DNA of 64,000 nt from Muricoccus harenae (GCF_009848505.1 NZ_WWDL01000027.1:25627-89626); one strand, 5' to 3'. Counted from the first letter of the stretch, positions 8,516 to 17,507 are shown. The notes: generated by a model not told the origin, from the letters alone. Made by a program: numbers and translations.

Positions 8516-10054
8516 ATGAGCGAGCCGCCCGATTCCAAGGGCTCCGGGCCTGTGGGCCCCGCCGAGGACCCGCCCCGGATTTCAACCGGTAGCGAGGGGC
8601 TCGACGACATCCTGGGCGGCGGGCTCGATCCGGATCGGATGTATCTCTACGAGGGGCGTCCCGGCACGGGGAAGACGACCCTTGCGCTTCAGTTCCTGCG
8701 GGAAGGCGCACGGCAGGGCGAGCGCGTGCTCTACATCACCCTGTCGGAGACGCGGCGGGAGCTGGCGCTGGTGGCCAAGCGGCATGGCTGGTCGCTCGAC
8801 GGGGTGGATGTGTTCGAGCTGGTGCCACCCGAGACGAGCCTCGACCCTGACCGCGAGCTGACTGTGCTGCATCCGGCCGAGATGGAGCTGAACGAGACCA
8901 CCAACCTCATCTTCAACCATGTGAAGGAGTCAAACCCCTCCCGCGTGGTGATCGACAGCCTGTCCGAGCTGCGGCTGCTGGCGCAGAGCGCGCTGCGGTA
9001 CCGGCGGCAGGTGCTGGCGATCAAGCACTTTTTCGCCAGCCGGCGCTGCACGATCGTCCTGCTGGACGACTTGTCCTCCCATGACAACGACCTGCAGCTG
9101 CATTCGATCTCGCATGGCGTGGTGCTGCTGGAGCAGCTGGCGGTCGAATATGGCGCGGAGCGGCGGCGGCTGCGGGTGGTGAAGATGCGCGGCATCCAGT
9201 TCCGCGGCGGATTCCACGACTTCACCATCGAGAAGGGCGGGCTTGCGATCTATCCACGGTTGGTGGCGGCCGAGCATCACGAGAGCTTCGAAGGCAGTTT
9301 CACCGCGAGCGGGAACGCGGAGCTGGATCGGCTTCTCGGCGGCGGGCTGGAGCGCGGCACCAACGCGTTGCTGATCGGGGCCGCCGGCGTGGGCAAGTCC
9401 TCGGTCGCGCTGAGCTATGCGATTGCGGCGGCGGAGCGCGGCGAGCACTCGGCCTTCTTCGCTTTCGACGAGGGGCGGGGGACGCTGGAGGCACGGGCGC
9501 GGACGCTCGGGCTGCCGTTGCAGAAGGCGCTCGATACCGGGCTGATCCATTTCCAGCAGATCGATCCGGCCGAGCTTTCCCCGGGCGAGTTCGCGGCGGC
9601 GGTCCGGCGCCAGGTGGAGGACGGTCAGGCGCGGGTCGTAGTGATCGACAGCCTCAACGGCTATCTCAATGCCATGCCGGACGGGCGCTTCCTGATCCTG
9701 CAGATGCATGAGCTGCTGAGCTATCTGAGCCAGAAGGGGGTGCTGACCATTCTTGTGCTCGCGCAGCATGGGCTGGTCGGGCCGATGGATACGCCGCTCG
9801 ACATCAGCTACCTCAGCGATGCGGTCATCATGCTGCGCTACTTCGAATATGGCGGAATGGTGCGGCGCGCGCTGTCGGTCGTGAAGAAGCGGAGCGGCAA
9901 TCACGAGCACACGATCCGGGAGTTCAAGCTCAGCGCGCAGGGCATTTCGCTGGGGCCGCCGCTGGAGGGGTTCAGCGGGATCTTCGCGGGCACGCCGCAT
10001 TACACCGGGAATAGCGAGCCGCTGCTGACGGGAATCCAGCCCGGCCATGGCTGA
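8516..10054 (+). CDS. Two-domain KaiC-like RecA-fold ATPase
   Basis: This 512-residue duplicated KaiC-family ATPase has CI with Walker A GRPGTGKT at 47-54 and CII with GAAGVGKSS at 288-296. Walker B strands are RVVIDSLS (143-150) and RVVVIDSL (373-380). The protein aligns to cyanobacterial KaiC with almost no gaps, so numbering carries over (KaiC positions recalled from the literature): the CI Glu pair is Ser77-Glu78, the CII pair is Asp318-Glu319, Thr426 and Ser431 are kept, and Thr432 is Tyr432. No kaiA or kaiB is nearby. The gene overlaps the following hybrid kinase by 8 bp, so the likely role is a switch or timer feeding a phosphorelay rather than a full clock. Confidence 0.88.
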   Translation: MSEPPDSKGSGPVGPAEDPPRISTGSEGLDDILGGGLDPDRMYLYEGRPGTGKTTLALQFLREGARQGERVLYITLSETRRELALVAKRHGWSLDGVDVFELVPPETSLDPDRELTVLHPAEMELNETTNLIFNHVKESNPSRVVIDSLSELRLLAQSALRYRRQVLAIKHFFASRRCTIVLLDDLSSHDNDLQLHSISHGVVLLEQLAVEYGAERRRLRVVKMRGIQFRGGFHDFTIEKGGLAIYPRLVAAEHHESFEGSFTASGNAELDRLLGGGLERGTNALLIGAAGVGKSSVALSYAIAAAERGEHSAFFAFDEGRGTLEARARTLGLPLQKALDTGLIHFQQIDPAELSPGEFAAAVRRQVEDGQARVVVIDSLNGYLNAMPDGRFLILQMHELLSYLSQKGVLTILVLAQHGLVGPMDTPLDISYLSDAVIMLRYFEYGGMVRRALSVVKKRSGNHEHTIREFKLSAQGISLGPPLEGFSGIFAGTPHYTGNSEPLLTGIQPGHG

Positions 10055-11741
10055 CAGCGGCAGCATGCGCGTGCTGGTTCTGGCGCCTGTCGGGCGGGAC
10101 GGGCCTGCCACGGCAGAGCTGCTGCGGCGCCTGGGGCTGGAGGCCGAGATCTGCGCAAGCTTCGCGGACCTGCTCGCACGGATCGAGGAGGGGGCGGCAG
10201 TTGTCCTGGCGACGGAGGAGGGGCTGTTCGGCCAGGATCTCTCGCCGCTCGCCGAATGGGTGGCAGGGCAGCCGGCCTGGTCCGACTTGCCCTTCGTGGT
10301 GCTGACCAGCCCGCAGCCGCAGCCGACGGTGGGCGTCTGGCGCGAGCGGCTGGCCGGGGTGCTGCGGAACCTTTCCTTCCTCGAGCGACCGCTGCGGGCG
10401 ATCACGCTGACGAGCACGATGCAGGCGGCGCTGCGGGCGCGTGCGCGGCAATACGAGATGCGGTCGCTGCTGGTGGGGCAAGAGCAGGCGGCGCAGGAAC
10501 TGGAGGCGTTGGTCGGGGCGCGCACGCGGCAGCTGGAGGCGGCGAATATCGCGCTGCGCACCCAGATCGAGGAGCGGGCGCGGATCGAGGAGACGCTGCG
10601 CCAGGCGCAGAAGATCGAGGCGATCGGGCAGCTGACCGGCGGCGTCGCGCATGACTTCAACAACCTGCTGATGGTGATCTCCGGCGGGCTGGACATGCTG
10701 GAGCGCAAGGACGACCCGGCGCGGCGGCGGCGGCTGATCGACGGGATGCGCCAGGCGGCGCAGCGCGGCAGCGGGCTGACGCGGCAGTTGCTGGCCTTCG
10801 CGCGGCGGCAGGCGCTGCGGCCGGAGCCGGTGGACCTGGCGCGGCAGATCGGCGGCATGCAGGAGCTGCTGGACCGCAGCCTGCGGGGTGACGTGCATGT
10901 GCGGCTGGAGTTCCCTGAGGGTCTCTGGGTGACGGAGGTCGATCCGGGGGAGCTGGAGCTGGTGGTGCTGAACCTGGCGGTGAATGCGCGCGACGCCATG
11001 CCCACGGGCGGAACGATCGTCATCCGCGGGGAGAACCTGGCGGGCTGGCGGGACGGCACGCTGGAGGGCGATTTCGTGCGGCTCTCGGTGGTCGATACCG
11101 GGACGGGCATGTCGCCGGAGGTGCGGGCGCATGCCTTCGAGCCCTTCTTCACCACCAAGGAGGTGGGCAAGGGCTCGGGGCTCGGGCTTGCACAGGCCTA
11201 TGGCTTCGCGCAGCAGTCGGGCGGCGGGGCGCGGATCGATTCCGAGCCCGGGCGGGGCACGACGGTCATGCTCATGTTGCCGCGCTCGACCAAGGCGGCG
11301 CTGCCGGACCAGCACCATCTGATCAACCTGAACACGCACCGGGCGCCGGCTTCCGGCAGGGGATGCGTGCTGCTCGTCGAGGATGACGAGGAGGTGGCGG
11401 CATTGGTGGCGGGCATGCTGGACCACCTGGGCTATGAGGTAACCCAGGCGGGGAGCGCGGCGGCGGCGCTGGGCGCCTTGGCCAATGGGCGGGACATCGA
11501 CATCGTGCTGTCGGACATCATAATGCCGGGCGGGATGAACGGGCTGGAGTTGGCGCGGGAGATCCGGGCGCAGCGGCAGGGCCTGCCGGTGCTGCTCACC
11601 AGCGGCTATGCGGAGGCCGCGCGAAACGGGGCCGAGGCGGAGGGAATCCGGGTGCTGCCGAAGCCCTACCGGATCGACGAGCTGGCGGCGGCGATCGAGA
11701 GCGTGCGGCGGAGCCCCCAGGCGGCCGCGGGCGCGGCTTGA
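10047..11741 (+). CDS. Hybrid histidine kinase with C-terminal receiver, coupled to KaiC-like ATPase
   Basis: This 564-residue cytoplasmic kinase has no membrane segment. Residues 1-120 look like a degenerate receiver: the phospho-Asp position in AAVVLATEEG lacks Asp. A coiled coil (about 135-190) leads to a HisKA domain with GGVAHDFNNLL (His202), then a HATPase with NLAVNARDAMP, VDTGTGMSP and GSGLGLAQ. A receiver from about 445 to 555 has VLLVEDDEE, the acceptor LSDIIMP, LLTSGYA and the Lys in LPKPY. The ATG overlaps the end of the KaiC-like gene as ATGGCTGA, so the two are translationally coupled. The output partner is not in the window. Confidence 0.88.
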   Translation: MADSGSMRVLVLAPVGRDGPATAELLRRLGLEAEICASFADLLARIEEGAAVVLATEEGLFGQDLSPLAEWVAGQPAWSDLPFVVLTSPQPQPTVGVWRERLAGVLRNLSFLERPLRAITLTSTMQAALRARARQYEMRSLLVGQEQAAQELEALVGARTRQLEAANIALRTQIEERARIEETLRQAQKIEAIGQLTGGVAHDFNNLLMVISGGLDMLERKDDPARRRRLIDGMRQAAQRGSGLTRQLLAFARRQALRPEPVDLARQIGGMQELLDRSLRGDVHVRLEFPEGLWVTEVDPGELELVVLNLAVNARDAMPTGGTIVIRGENLAGWRDGTLEGDFVRLSVVDTGTGMSPEVRAHAFEPFFTTKEVGKGSGLGLAQAYGFAQQSGGGARIDSEPGRGTTVMLMLPRSTKAALPDQHHLINLNTHRAPASGRGCVLLVEDDEEVAALVAGMLDHLGYEVTQAGSAAAALGALANGRDIDIVLSDIIMPGGMNGLELAREIRAQRQGLPVLLTSGYAEAARNGAEAEGIRVLPKPYRIDELAAAIESVRRSPQAAAGAA

Positions 11742-11930
11742 CCCGGTAACAGGCCGGGGTCCGGCCCCGGGCCGGCTTCTGCGGGTTGCGGAGGGCTTTT
11801 CCCGGCTTCGCGGGGTTCACGCTCACGCTGTTGCGTAGGGCCGAACGTTTCGGCGGTGTCTTCTGGGCTTGCCCCAGAGGCCGGACGGCGCGACATGACC
11901 GCGACATCACACATTCCGGAGCCATTGCCC

Positions 11931-12923
11931 ATGAACATCCGTCGTCGCGTCCTGCTGGGCGCCGCCGCTGCCTCGCCACTCGCCTTGCCTGCGCTGGCCC
12001 AGGCGCCGTTCCCCAGCCGGTCGCTGCGGGTCGTGGTGCCCTATGCGCCAGGCGGGGCGGTGGACATCACCGGGCGGCTGCTGGCCGAGAAGCTGCAGCC
12101 GGTGCTGGGGCAGACCGTGGTGGTGGACAACCGCGGCGGCGCGGGCGGCAATATCGGCGCAGATTACGTCGCGAAGGCGGAGAAGGACGGCTACACGGTC
12201 CTGCTCACCTCCGTCTCGATCATGGCCGCGAACAAGTACCTGTATCGCCGTTCCATGCAGTTCGAGCCGCTGAAGGACCTGACGCCGGTCACCCGGGTGA
12301 CCACGGGCACGGTGCTGCTGGTGGTGAATGCGCAGCGCCCCTGGCGGAACTTCGCGGATCTGGTCGCGGCGGCGAAGAAGGATCCGGGGAAGATCACCAT
12401 GGGGTCCTCGGGCACCGGGACGGTGAGCCACATCACCCTTTCCACCGTCTGCCGGGCGGCGGGCATCGACATCACCCATGTGCCCTATCGTGGCGGCGGG
12501 CCGGCCATCACGGATCTGGTCTCGGGCAACATCGACATGATGTTCGACGTGATTCCGGCGCTGATGCCGCATGTGCGCGAGGGCCGCTTCCGGGCGCTGG
12601 CCGTGGGGAGCGCCGATCGCGTGGCCTATGTGCCGGAGCTGAAGGACGTGCCGGGCATGAAGGAGCTGCTGCCCAATTCCGGCATCGACATGCAGAGCTG
12701 GTACGCGGTGAATGCGCCGGCGGGCACGCCGCAGCCGGTCCTCGACAAGCTGCATTCCTCCATCCTGCAGGTGGTGAAGGGGCCGGAGTTCAAGGCGCGG
12801 ATGGAGCCGCTGGGCTTCACCCCGATCTGGGACGAGACGCCCGCCGCCTATGGCGCGTATCTGCAGCAGCAGGACCAGCTGTGGAAGCGGCTGGTGGAGG
12901 AGTCGGGCGCGACGCTCGACTGA
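11931..12923 (+). CDS. Bug/TctC-family periplasmic solute receptor
   Basis: This 330-residue receptor has a signal peptide (MNIRRR basic start, hydrophobic stretch, cleavage near ALA-QAP). The Bug fold motifs follow: RVVVPYAPGGAVDITGR, the VVVDNRGGAGGNIGADYVAKA loop region and VPYRGGGPAI. Bug receptors bind carboxylates or small metabolites for tripartite tricarboxylate transporters or for sensing. No TctA/TctB gene adjoins, so this is an orphan receptor. The neighbouring SDR and kinase do not identify the ligand. The ATG at 11931 is chosen because it starts the signal peptide; the frame is open upstream. Confidence 0.88.
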   Translation: MNIRRRVLLGAAAASPLALPALAQAPFPSRSLRVVVPYAPGGAVDITGRLLAEKLQPVLGQTVVVDNRGGAGGNIGADYVAKAEKDGYTVLLTSVSIMAANKYLYRRSMQFEPLKDLTPVTRVTTGTVLLVVNAQRPWRNFADLVAAAKKDPGKITMGSSGTGTVSHITLSTVCRAAGIDITHVPYRGGGPAITDLVSGNIDMMFDVIPALMPHVREGRFRALAVGSADRVAYVPELKDVPGMKELLPNSGIDMQSWYAVNAPAGTPQPVLDKLHSSILQVVKGPEFKARMEPLGFTPIWDETPAAYGAYLQQQDQLWKRLVEESGATLD

Positions 12924-12996
12924 GGCTGGGGCTGCTGAGGGCTTCGGGGGCGCCGTGGTGCCCCCGGGGCCCATCTTGGAGCGCTGTCGCCGCGGC

Positions 12997-13749
12997 TCAG
13001 GGGCCGAGGAGCTGCCCGCCATCGACCACGATGCTCTGACCTGTGACCCAGCTGGCGCGGGGGGAGGCGAGGAAGAGGACGACTTCGGCGACTTCCTCGG
13101 GATGGCCGAGGCGGCCGAAGGGGATCTGGGCGAGGGTGGCGTTGTAGAGGCCGGGATCCTCCGTGCGGCGGCGTTCCCAGGTGCCGCCCGGGAATTCGAT
13201 GGAGCCGGGGGCGACGCAATTCGCGCGGATGCCCTGCGCCGCGAGGATGCGCGCCTGGCTGGACGTATATTGCATCACCGCCGCCTTCACCGCCGCATAG
13301 GGCGGGTTGCGCTTGGTCGCGCGCAAGGCGGAGATCGAGGCGATGTTGACGATGCTGGCGCCGGGGCCGGATTTCTCGAGCCAGGGCAGCGCGGCGTGGC
13401 TGGCACGGACCACGGCCATGACGTCCACCGAGAGGGAGGCGGCCCAGCTGGCCTCGTCATCCGCCCGGCCGAAGCCGGAGGCGTTGTTCACCAGGATGTC
13501 GATGCCGCCGAGAGCCTGGGCGGCATCGGGGACGAAGCGGGCGATGGCTTCGGCATCCGAGAGGTCGCAGGGGGCGGCATAGGTTTGCGCGCCCTGGGCG
13601 GCGAGTTCGAGGCGCGTCTGCTCGAGCGTGCCGGCGCCGCGGGCGCAGATGGCAACTGCGGCGCCCGCTTTCGCGAAGGCGAGGGCGATGGAGCGGCCGA
13701 TGCCGCGGCTTCCGCCCATGACGACCGCGCGCTTGCCCTGGAATTCCAT
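12997..13749 (-). CDS. Short-chain dehydrogenase/reductase (SDR)
   Basis: This 250-residue classical SDR has the cofactor motif GGSRGIGRS at the N-terminus, LVNNASG in the core and the catalytic Ser...Tyr-x-x-x-Lys set in NIASIS and PPYAAVKAA. The C-terminus keeps SWVTGQSIVVDGGQ. It is an NAD(P)H-dependent oxidoreductase or dehydrogenase; the substrate is unknown. The Asp that would select NAD after strand 2 is absent (CARGAG), leaning slightly to NADP. The start at 13749 follows a weak GGCGGA. Confidence 0.86.
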   Translation of the reverse strand: MEFQGKRAVVMGGSRGIGRSIALAFAKAGAAVAICARGAGTLEQTRLELAAQGAQTYAAPCDLSDAEAIARFVPDAAQALGGIDILVNNASGFGRADDEASWAASLSVDVMAVVRASHAALPWLEKSGPGASIVNIASISALRATKRNPPYAAVKAAVMQYTSSQARILAAQGIRANCVAPGSIEFPGGTWERRRTEDPGLYNATLAQIPFGRLGHPEEVAEVVLFLASPRASWVTGQSIVVDGGQLLGP

Positions 13750-13866
13750 TGTTCGTCCGCCTGTTCGATGGGGCGCGGATGATGGCGGAAGCGGGCCGCG
13801 CCGCAAGGCTTGGCGGCCGGGGCTAATGGGCCCAGGCTTTCCGGTTGTGGCCGGTCGGGCCGGGGT

Positions 13867-14895
13867 TCAGCGGAAGGGCGGCGACCACATGAGCCCGCCC
13901 TGGGCGGCGAGGCGGTTCGCGCCGCGCTGGACGCCGAGCGGGGCCTGGTTGCGCTCCCACATCTCCCCGTAATTGCCGGTGGTGCGGATGGCGCGGAGGG
14001 CCCAGTCGGGTGCCAGGCCGAGCTGGCGGCCAAAGTCCCCGGAGGTGCCGAGGAGGCGCTGGGTTTCGGGGTTAGGGTCCTGGCGCTTCGCTTCGGCATT
14101 GGCCTGGGTGACGCCCTGCTCCTCGGCGGCGACGAGGGCGTTGAGGGTCCAGCGCACGATGTCGAACCAGCGCCAGTCGCCCTTGCGGACCATGGGGCCG
14201 AGCGGTTCGCGGGAGATGACATCGGGGAGGATGACGTAGTCCTCCGCGCGCGGGCCCTGTCCGGCGCGGATGGAGGTGAGACCGGAGAGGTCGGTGGTGT
14301 AGCTGTCGCAGCGGCCGGAGAAGAAGGCCTGTTGCACCTCCTGATAGTTCTCGATCAGCACGGGGGTGAAGCGGAAGCTGTTGGTGCGTGCCCAGTCGGC
14401 GAGGTTCAGCTCGGTGGTGCTGCCGGGCTGGATGCAGATCGTGGCGCCGTCGAGTTCCTTGAGGCTGGTGACGTTCAGCTCGCGCTTCACGATGAAGCCC
14501 TGGCCGTCATGCAGCAGCACGCCGGCGAAGGTCAGGCCGATGCCGATGTCCCGCGCGGTGGTCCAGGTGGTGTTGCGGGCGAGGATGTCGACCTCGCCGG
14601 ATTGCAGGGCGGTGAAGCGGGTTTGCGGCGTAGTGGGGACGAAGCGAACCTTCTCGGGGTCCCCCAGCACGGCGGCGGCGACGGCGCGGCAGAAATCCAC
14701 GTCTAGACCGGTCCAGCGGCCCTGGCTGTCGGCAAGGGAGAGGCCGGCGACGCCGGTGGAGACAGCGCAGGCGAGGGAGCCGCGAGCCCGCACGGCGGCG
14801 AGCGTGTCGGGGGCGGGCTGGGCGCCGGCCTGGGTGGCGGCCAGCGCCAGGGTGGTGGTGAGCGTGGCGGCGAGGAGGAGGCGGCGGAGGGGCAT
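13867..14895 (-). CDS. Amino-acid ABC transporter substrate-binding protein (AapJ-like)
   Basis: This 342-residue family 3 periplasmic binding protein has a signal peptide ending near AGAQP. The segments RGSLACAVSTGVAGLS, GLDVDFCRAVAAAVLGD and VDILARNTTWTTARD match the AapJ/BztA general L-amino-acid receptors. The C-terminal NYGEMWERN is also typical of that group. No permease or ATPase gene lies nearby, so the partner transporter must be elsewhere. ATG at 14895 is followed immediately by the signal peptide. Confidence 0.87.
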   Translation of the reverse strand: MPLRRLLLAATLTTTLALAATQAGAQPAPDTLAAVRARGSLACAVSTGVAGLSLADSQGRWTGLDVDFCRAVAAAVLGDPEKVRFVPTTPQTRFTALQSGEVDILARNTTWTTARDIGIGLTFAGVLLHDGQGFIVKRELNVTSLKELDGATICIQPGSTTELNLADWARTNSFRFTPVLIENYQEVQQAFFSGRCDSYTTDLSGLTSIRAGQGPRAEDYVILPDVISREPLGPMVRKGDWRWFDIVRWTLNALVAAEEQGVTQANAEAKRQDPNPETQRLLGTSGDFGRQLGLAPDWALRAIRTTGNYGEMWERNQAPLGVQRGANRLAAQGGLMWSPPFR

Positions 14896-14982
14896 GGCGG
14901 GCGTTCCCTTGGTCCGGCGGCGGCTTCGGGCCAACGCAGGGAAGGGGGGGCGGTTCCACGCCAGGGGTGACGGGGGCAGGGT

Positions 14983-15011
14983 CCGCTCCGCCGTGCGGTG
15001 CGGCGGAGCGG
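14983..15011 (-). terminator. Stem-loop after the hemerythrin-like gene
   Basis: CCGCTCCGCCG and CGGCGGAGCGG form a perfect 11-bp stem with a 7-base loop, starting 8 bases after the hemerythrin-like stop. No T-tract follows, so it may only stabilise the mRNA end. Confidence 0.45.
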
Positions 15012-15018
15012 GGCGGGT

Positions 15019-15693
15019 TCAGGCGGCGAGGGCGAGATCCTGGCTGAGGAGGTGCCATTCGCGGGGCTCCAGAGCGGGGCGTGCGACACCTTCCAGGATG
15101 CCGGCGAAGACCTCCGGCGGGGCACCGTCGCGGATGGCGCGGAGCAGGGCGGTGCGGCCCTGTGGCGTCGCGGCCGGGATCATGATGCGCAGGTATTCCA
15201 TCATGCGCTCGGGCGGGATGGTGGCGACGATGCGGCCATCGATCGCCATCAGCTCCTCATCGGGGAAATGACGCTGCAGGAAAGGCATCGCCTGCTGCTC
15301 CTCATTGGCCATGTGCAGCAAGTCCTCGGCGAAATGGATCGAGAAGGCGAGATAGAGGGCATGGCCGGCGTGGGCGCGGCGGTATTCCGGCGCGATCTCG
15401 ACATCCTGGATCAGGGCCTCCAGCCGGGTGAAGGCGATCTGGTGGTCGTGATGCTCGTGGTCGAGAGCCTGGCCGAGCTCGGGCGCATGCTCGCGGATGA
15501 TCACATGCAGCTCGGCATCCTCATGTTCCAGATGTTCCCTGGCGAGGGAGAGGTGGTGGCGCAGTTCGGCCAGGATGTTCTGCCGCTCGGCGGGATCGGA
15601 CCAGTCGGCGCGGCCGAGGCGCTCCAGCATGCGGGCGGAGGCGAGGCGCAGGCCCTTGTGGATGGGCGAATAGATGTCGAAGCGATCGGACAT
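15019..15693 (-). CDS. Hemerythrin HHE-domain protein
   Basis: This 224-residue helical protein has conserved His/Glu positions of the HHE cation-binding fold: an early IHKGLRLA, REHLEHEDAELH, HEHHDHQIAF and HFAEDLLHMANEEQ. These would form a di-iron centre that binds oxygen or nitric oxide, or stores iron. The remaining C-terminal part (about 150-224) is helical and less conserved. It lies downstream of the GST gene (61-bp gap) on the same strand, which could reflect a shared stress role. The ATG at 15693 is chosen for the N-terminal helix; the open frame upstream is Pro-rich. Confidence 0.8.
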   Translation of the reverse strand: MSDRFDIYSPIHKGLRLASARMLERLGRADWSDPAERQNILAELRHHLSLAREHLEHEDAELHVIIREHAPELGQALDHEHHDHQIAFTRLEALIQDVEIAPEYRRAHAGHALYLAFSIHFAEDLLHMANEEQQAMPFLQRHFPDEELMAIDGRIVATIPPERMMEYLRIMIPAATPQGRTALLRAIRDGAPPEVFAGILEGVARPALEPREWHLLSQDLALAA

Positions 15694-15754
15694 GGGGTCT
15701 CCTTCGCCGGATGCGGGACATCCGGGCGTTGCTGGTGGTTGATGCAATGGGTGC

Positions 15755-16426
15755 CTAGGCGGCGATGGCGCCCTGGGCACGGAGGGCGGCTTGCCAGCCA
15801 TAGAAGCCGGCATGCACCTCGTCCCAGCTGGGGCGTGCCTTCATCGTTGCGATCCAGCGGCGGACATGCGGCCAGGGCGTGAGGTCGAACTCGACGAGTT
15901 CGCCGAGGGTGATGAAGCAGGCGCCGAGATAGTCGGCGAGGGTGATGGCGGGGCCGAGAATGAAGGGGCCGCCGCTTGCGAGCTGAGCGTCGAGGATGGA
16001 GAGGCGCTTCGCGGCGCTGGCCAGGTGCCAGGCGCGGCGTTCCGCTTCCGCGGCTTCCGAGAGGCGGTAGTCGGGGAGGAGGCGCGGATAGACGCAGCCG
16101 TAATTGTAATCTTTGGAGAAGAGGCCGAGGAACCAGTCCATCCACTGGTTCACCGAGGCACGCGCCTTCAGCTCCGTGGGATAGGCGGCGGAGCCGTGGA
16201 GATCGGCGAAGTATTTCAGGATCGCGGAGCATTCGGACATGCGGAAGCCGTCATGCTCCAGCACGGGAACGAAGCGGTTCGGGTTGATGGCGGCGAATTC
16301 GGGGGTCAGGTGGTCGCCGGCGGAGAGATCGAGCAGGACATGGTCCAGGGCGATGTTCTCCTCGGCGGCGAGAAGCATGACTGGGCGGGATGTGGTGCTG
16401 ACGGGATCGTAGTAGAGCCTGAGCAT
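15755..16426 (-). CDS. Glutathione S-transferase family protein
   Basis: This 223-residue protein has a thioredoxin-like N-terminal domain starting MLRLYYDPVSTTSRPVMLLA, with a Ser/Thr pair near the usual catalytic position, then NPNRFVPVLEHDG (cis-Pro) and MSECSAILKYFAD, which bind glutathione. The C-terminal helical domain has LGPAITLADYLGA. It should conjugate or isomerise electrophiles with glutathione. GGAGAA precedes the ATG. It is divergent from the LysR gene, so it is a likely target of that regulator. Confidence 0.85.
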   Translation of the reverse strand: MLRLYYDPVSTTSRPVMLLAAEENIALDHVLLDLSAGDHLTPEFAAINPNRFVPVLEHDGFRMSECSAILKYFADLHGSAAYPTELKARASVNQWMDWFLGLFSKDYNYGCVYPRLLPDYRLSEAAEAERRAWHLASAAKRLSILDAQLASGGPFILGPAITLADYLGACFITLGELVEFDLTPWPHVRRWIATMKARPSWDEVHAGFYGWQAALRAQGAIAA

Positions 16427-16503
16427 GGCGGGGTTTCTCCTGGACGCCGCGAGATGTAGCGGGCCGCCTTTACGTTCCGCGATAGGAATGCTTGCGGAGG
16501 GCT

Positions 16504-16519
16504 TCTGCAAAAGTGCAGA
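16504..16519. promoter_or_regulatory. Palindrome between GST and LysR genes
   Basis: TCTGCA (16504-16509) and TGCAGA (16514-16519) are perfect arms around AAAG, eight bases before the LysR ATG and 78 bases before the divergent GST start. This is where a LysR-type protein commonly binds to repress itself and control the divergent gene. The 16-bp spacing is close to but not the classical T-N11-A box. Confidence 0.45.
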
Positions 16520-16527
16520 TTGTTCCG

Positions 16528-17433
16528 ATGTACGAATGGGGCGACCTCCGTGTGCTTCTGGCGGTGGCGCAGGAGGGCAGCACGCTGGCGGCAGCGCGGG
16601 TGCTGGGGGTGAACCAGACCACGGTGGCGCGGCGGGTTGCGGCGCTTGAGGCGGCGCTGGGGGTGCGGCTTTTCGACAGGCGGCAGGATGGCTACCGGCT
16701 GAGCGAGGCGGGGCAGGCGCTGCTGCCCCAGGCGGAGCGGGTGCGGGAGGAGGCGGAGGCGCTCGTCCAACTCGCCGGGCGGCACCGGCGGGCGCTGGCC
16801 GGCACGATCCGGGTGACCACCACCGAGGGGTTGGCCAATGCGGTGTTCACCCCCTGGCTCGGTGATTTCATGGACGCCTATCCGGATATCCGGGTGGAGA
16901 TGGTTGCGGATGAGCGGCGTCTCGATCTGGCGCGGGGAGAGGCCGACATCGCGATCCGCGTGACCAAGGTGCCGGAGGGGGCGGGGATCGTCGGGCGGCG
17001 GATCGCGGACTCACCCTGGGCTGTCTATTGCAGTCGGAGCTATGCGGCGCGGCGCGGGGTTCCCGCCGATGCGGCGGCGCTGGGCGAGCATTGGCTGATC
17101 GGGGCGGACGGGGCGCTGGCGGAGGCGGACCCCTTTGCCTGGCTGGCGCGGATGGCGCCGGGCGCGATGGTGCGGAACGTGTGCAGCAGCATCATGAACA
17201 TGGTCTTCGCCATCCGGGCGGGGAATGGCGTGGGGCCGCTGCCCTGTGCGATGGCGGCGGCGGAGGCGGAGCTGGTGGAGTGCTTCCCCATGCCGGATTT
17301 CGGCTATCGGCTGTTCCTGCTGACGCGGGAGGAGCTGAAGGACCTGCCGCGCATCCGCGCCTTCAACGACTTCATCGTGGCCCGGGCGGTGACCATGCGG
17401 CATGTCGTGGAGGGGCGCGGGGCCGGGCGGTAA
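16528..17433 (+). CDS. LysR-family transcriptional regulator
   Basis: This 301-residue regulator has an N-terminal winged helix-turn-helix (GSTLAAARVLGVNQTTVARR, then LEAALGVRLFDRR) and a C-terminal effector domain beginning at about residue 90 (TIRVTTTEGLAN). Its likely targets are itself and the divergent GST. The ATG at 16528 is chosen because it gives the usual LysR N-terminus (YEWGDLRVLLAVAQ); an earlier ATG at 16492 would overlap the palindrome. Confidence 0.88.
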   Translation: MYEWGDLRVLLAVAQEGSTLAAARVLGVNQTTVARRVAALEAALGVRLFDRRQDGYRLSEAGQALLPQAERVREEAEALVQLAGRHRRALAGTIRVTTTEGLANAVFTPWLGDFMDAYPDIRVEMVADERRLDLARGEADIAIRVTKVPEGAGIVGRRIADSPWAVYCSRSYAARRGVPADAAALGEHWLIGADGALAEADPFAWLARMAPGAMVRNVCSSIMNMVFAIRAGNGVGPLPCAMAAAEAELVECFPMPDFGYRLFLLTREELKDLPRIRAFNDFIVARAVTMRHVVEGRGAGR

Positions 17434-17469
17434 GGCGCCGGGGCTGAAACCGCTTGCCGAGGGGTGGAA

Positions 17470-17495
17470 CGTGTTTCATCATATGATGAAACACG
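17470..17495. promoter_or_regulatory. 26-bp perfect palindrome, probable FadR-family operator
   Basis: The half-site CGTGTTTCATCAT is followed directly by its exact reverse complement, giving 26 bp with no mismatch and no spacer. It ends where the GGGAGG ribosome site of the FadR-type gene begins, 12 bp before its TTG. Binding there would block both transcription and translation initiation. It is the natural autoregulatory operator of the following regulator and its catabolic operon. Confidence 0.8.
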
Positions 17496-17507
17496 GGAGG
17501 CGAGTTC

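Noticed and set aside
8516..11741. A complete Kai circadian clock
   Set aside because: No kaiA or kaiB gene is in the window and the Thr432 position is Tyr; only a KaiC-like switch is supported.
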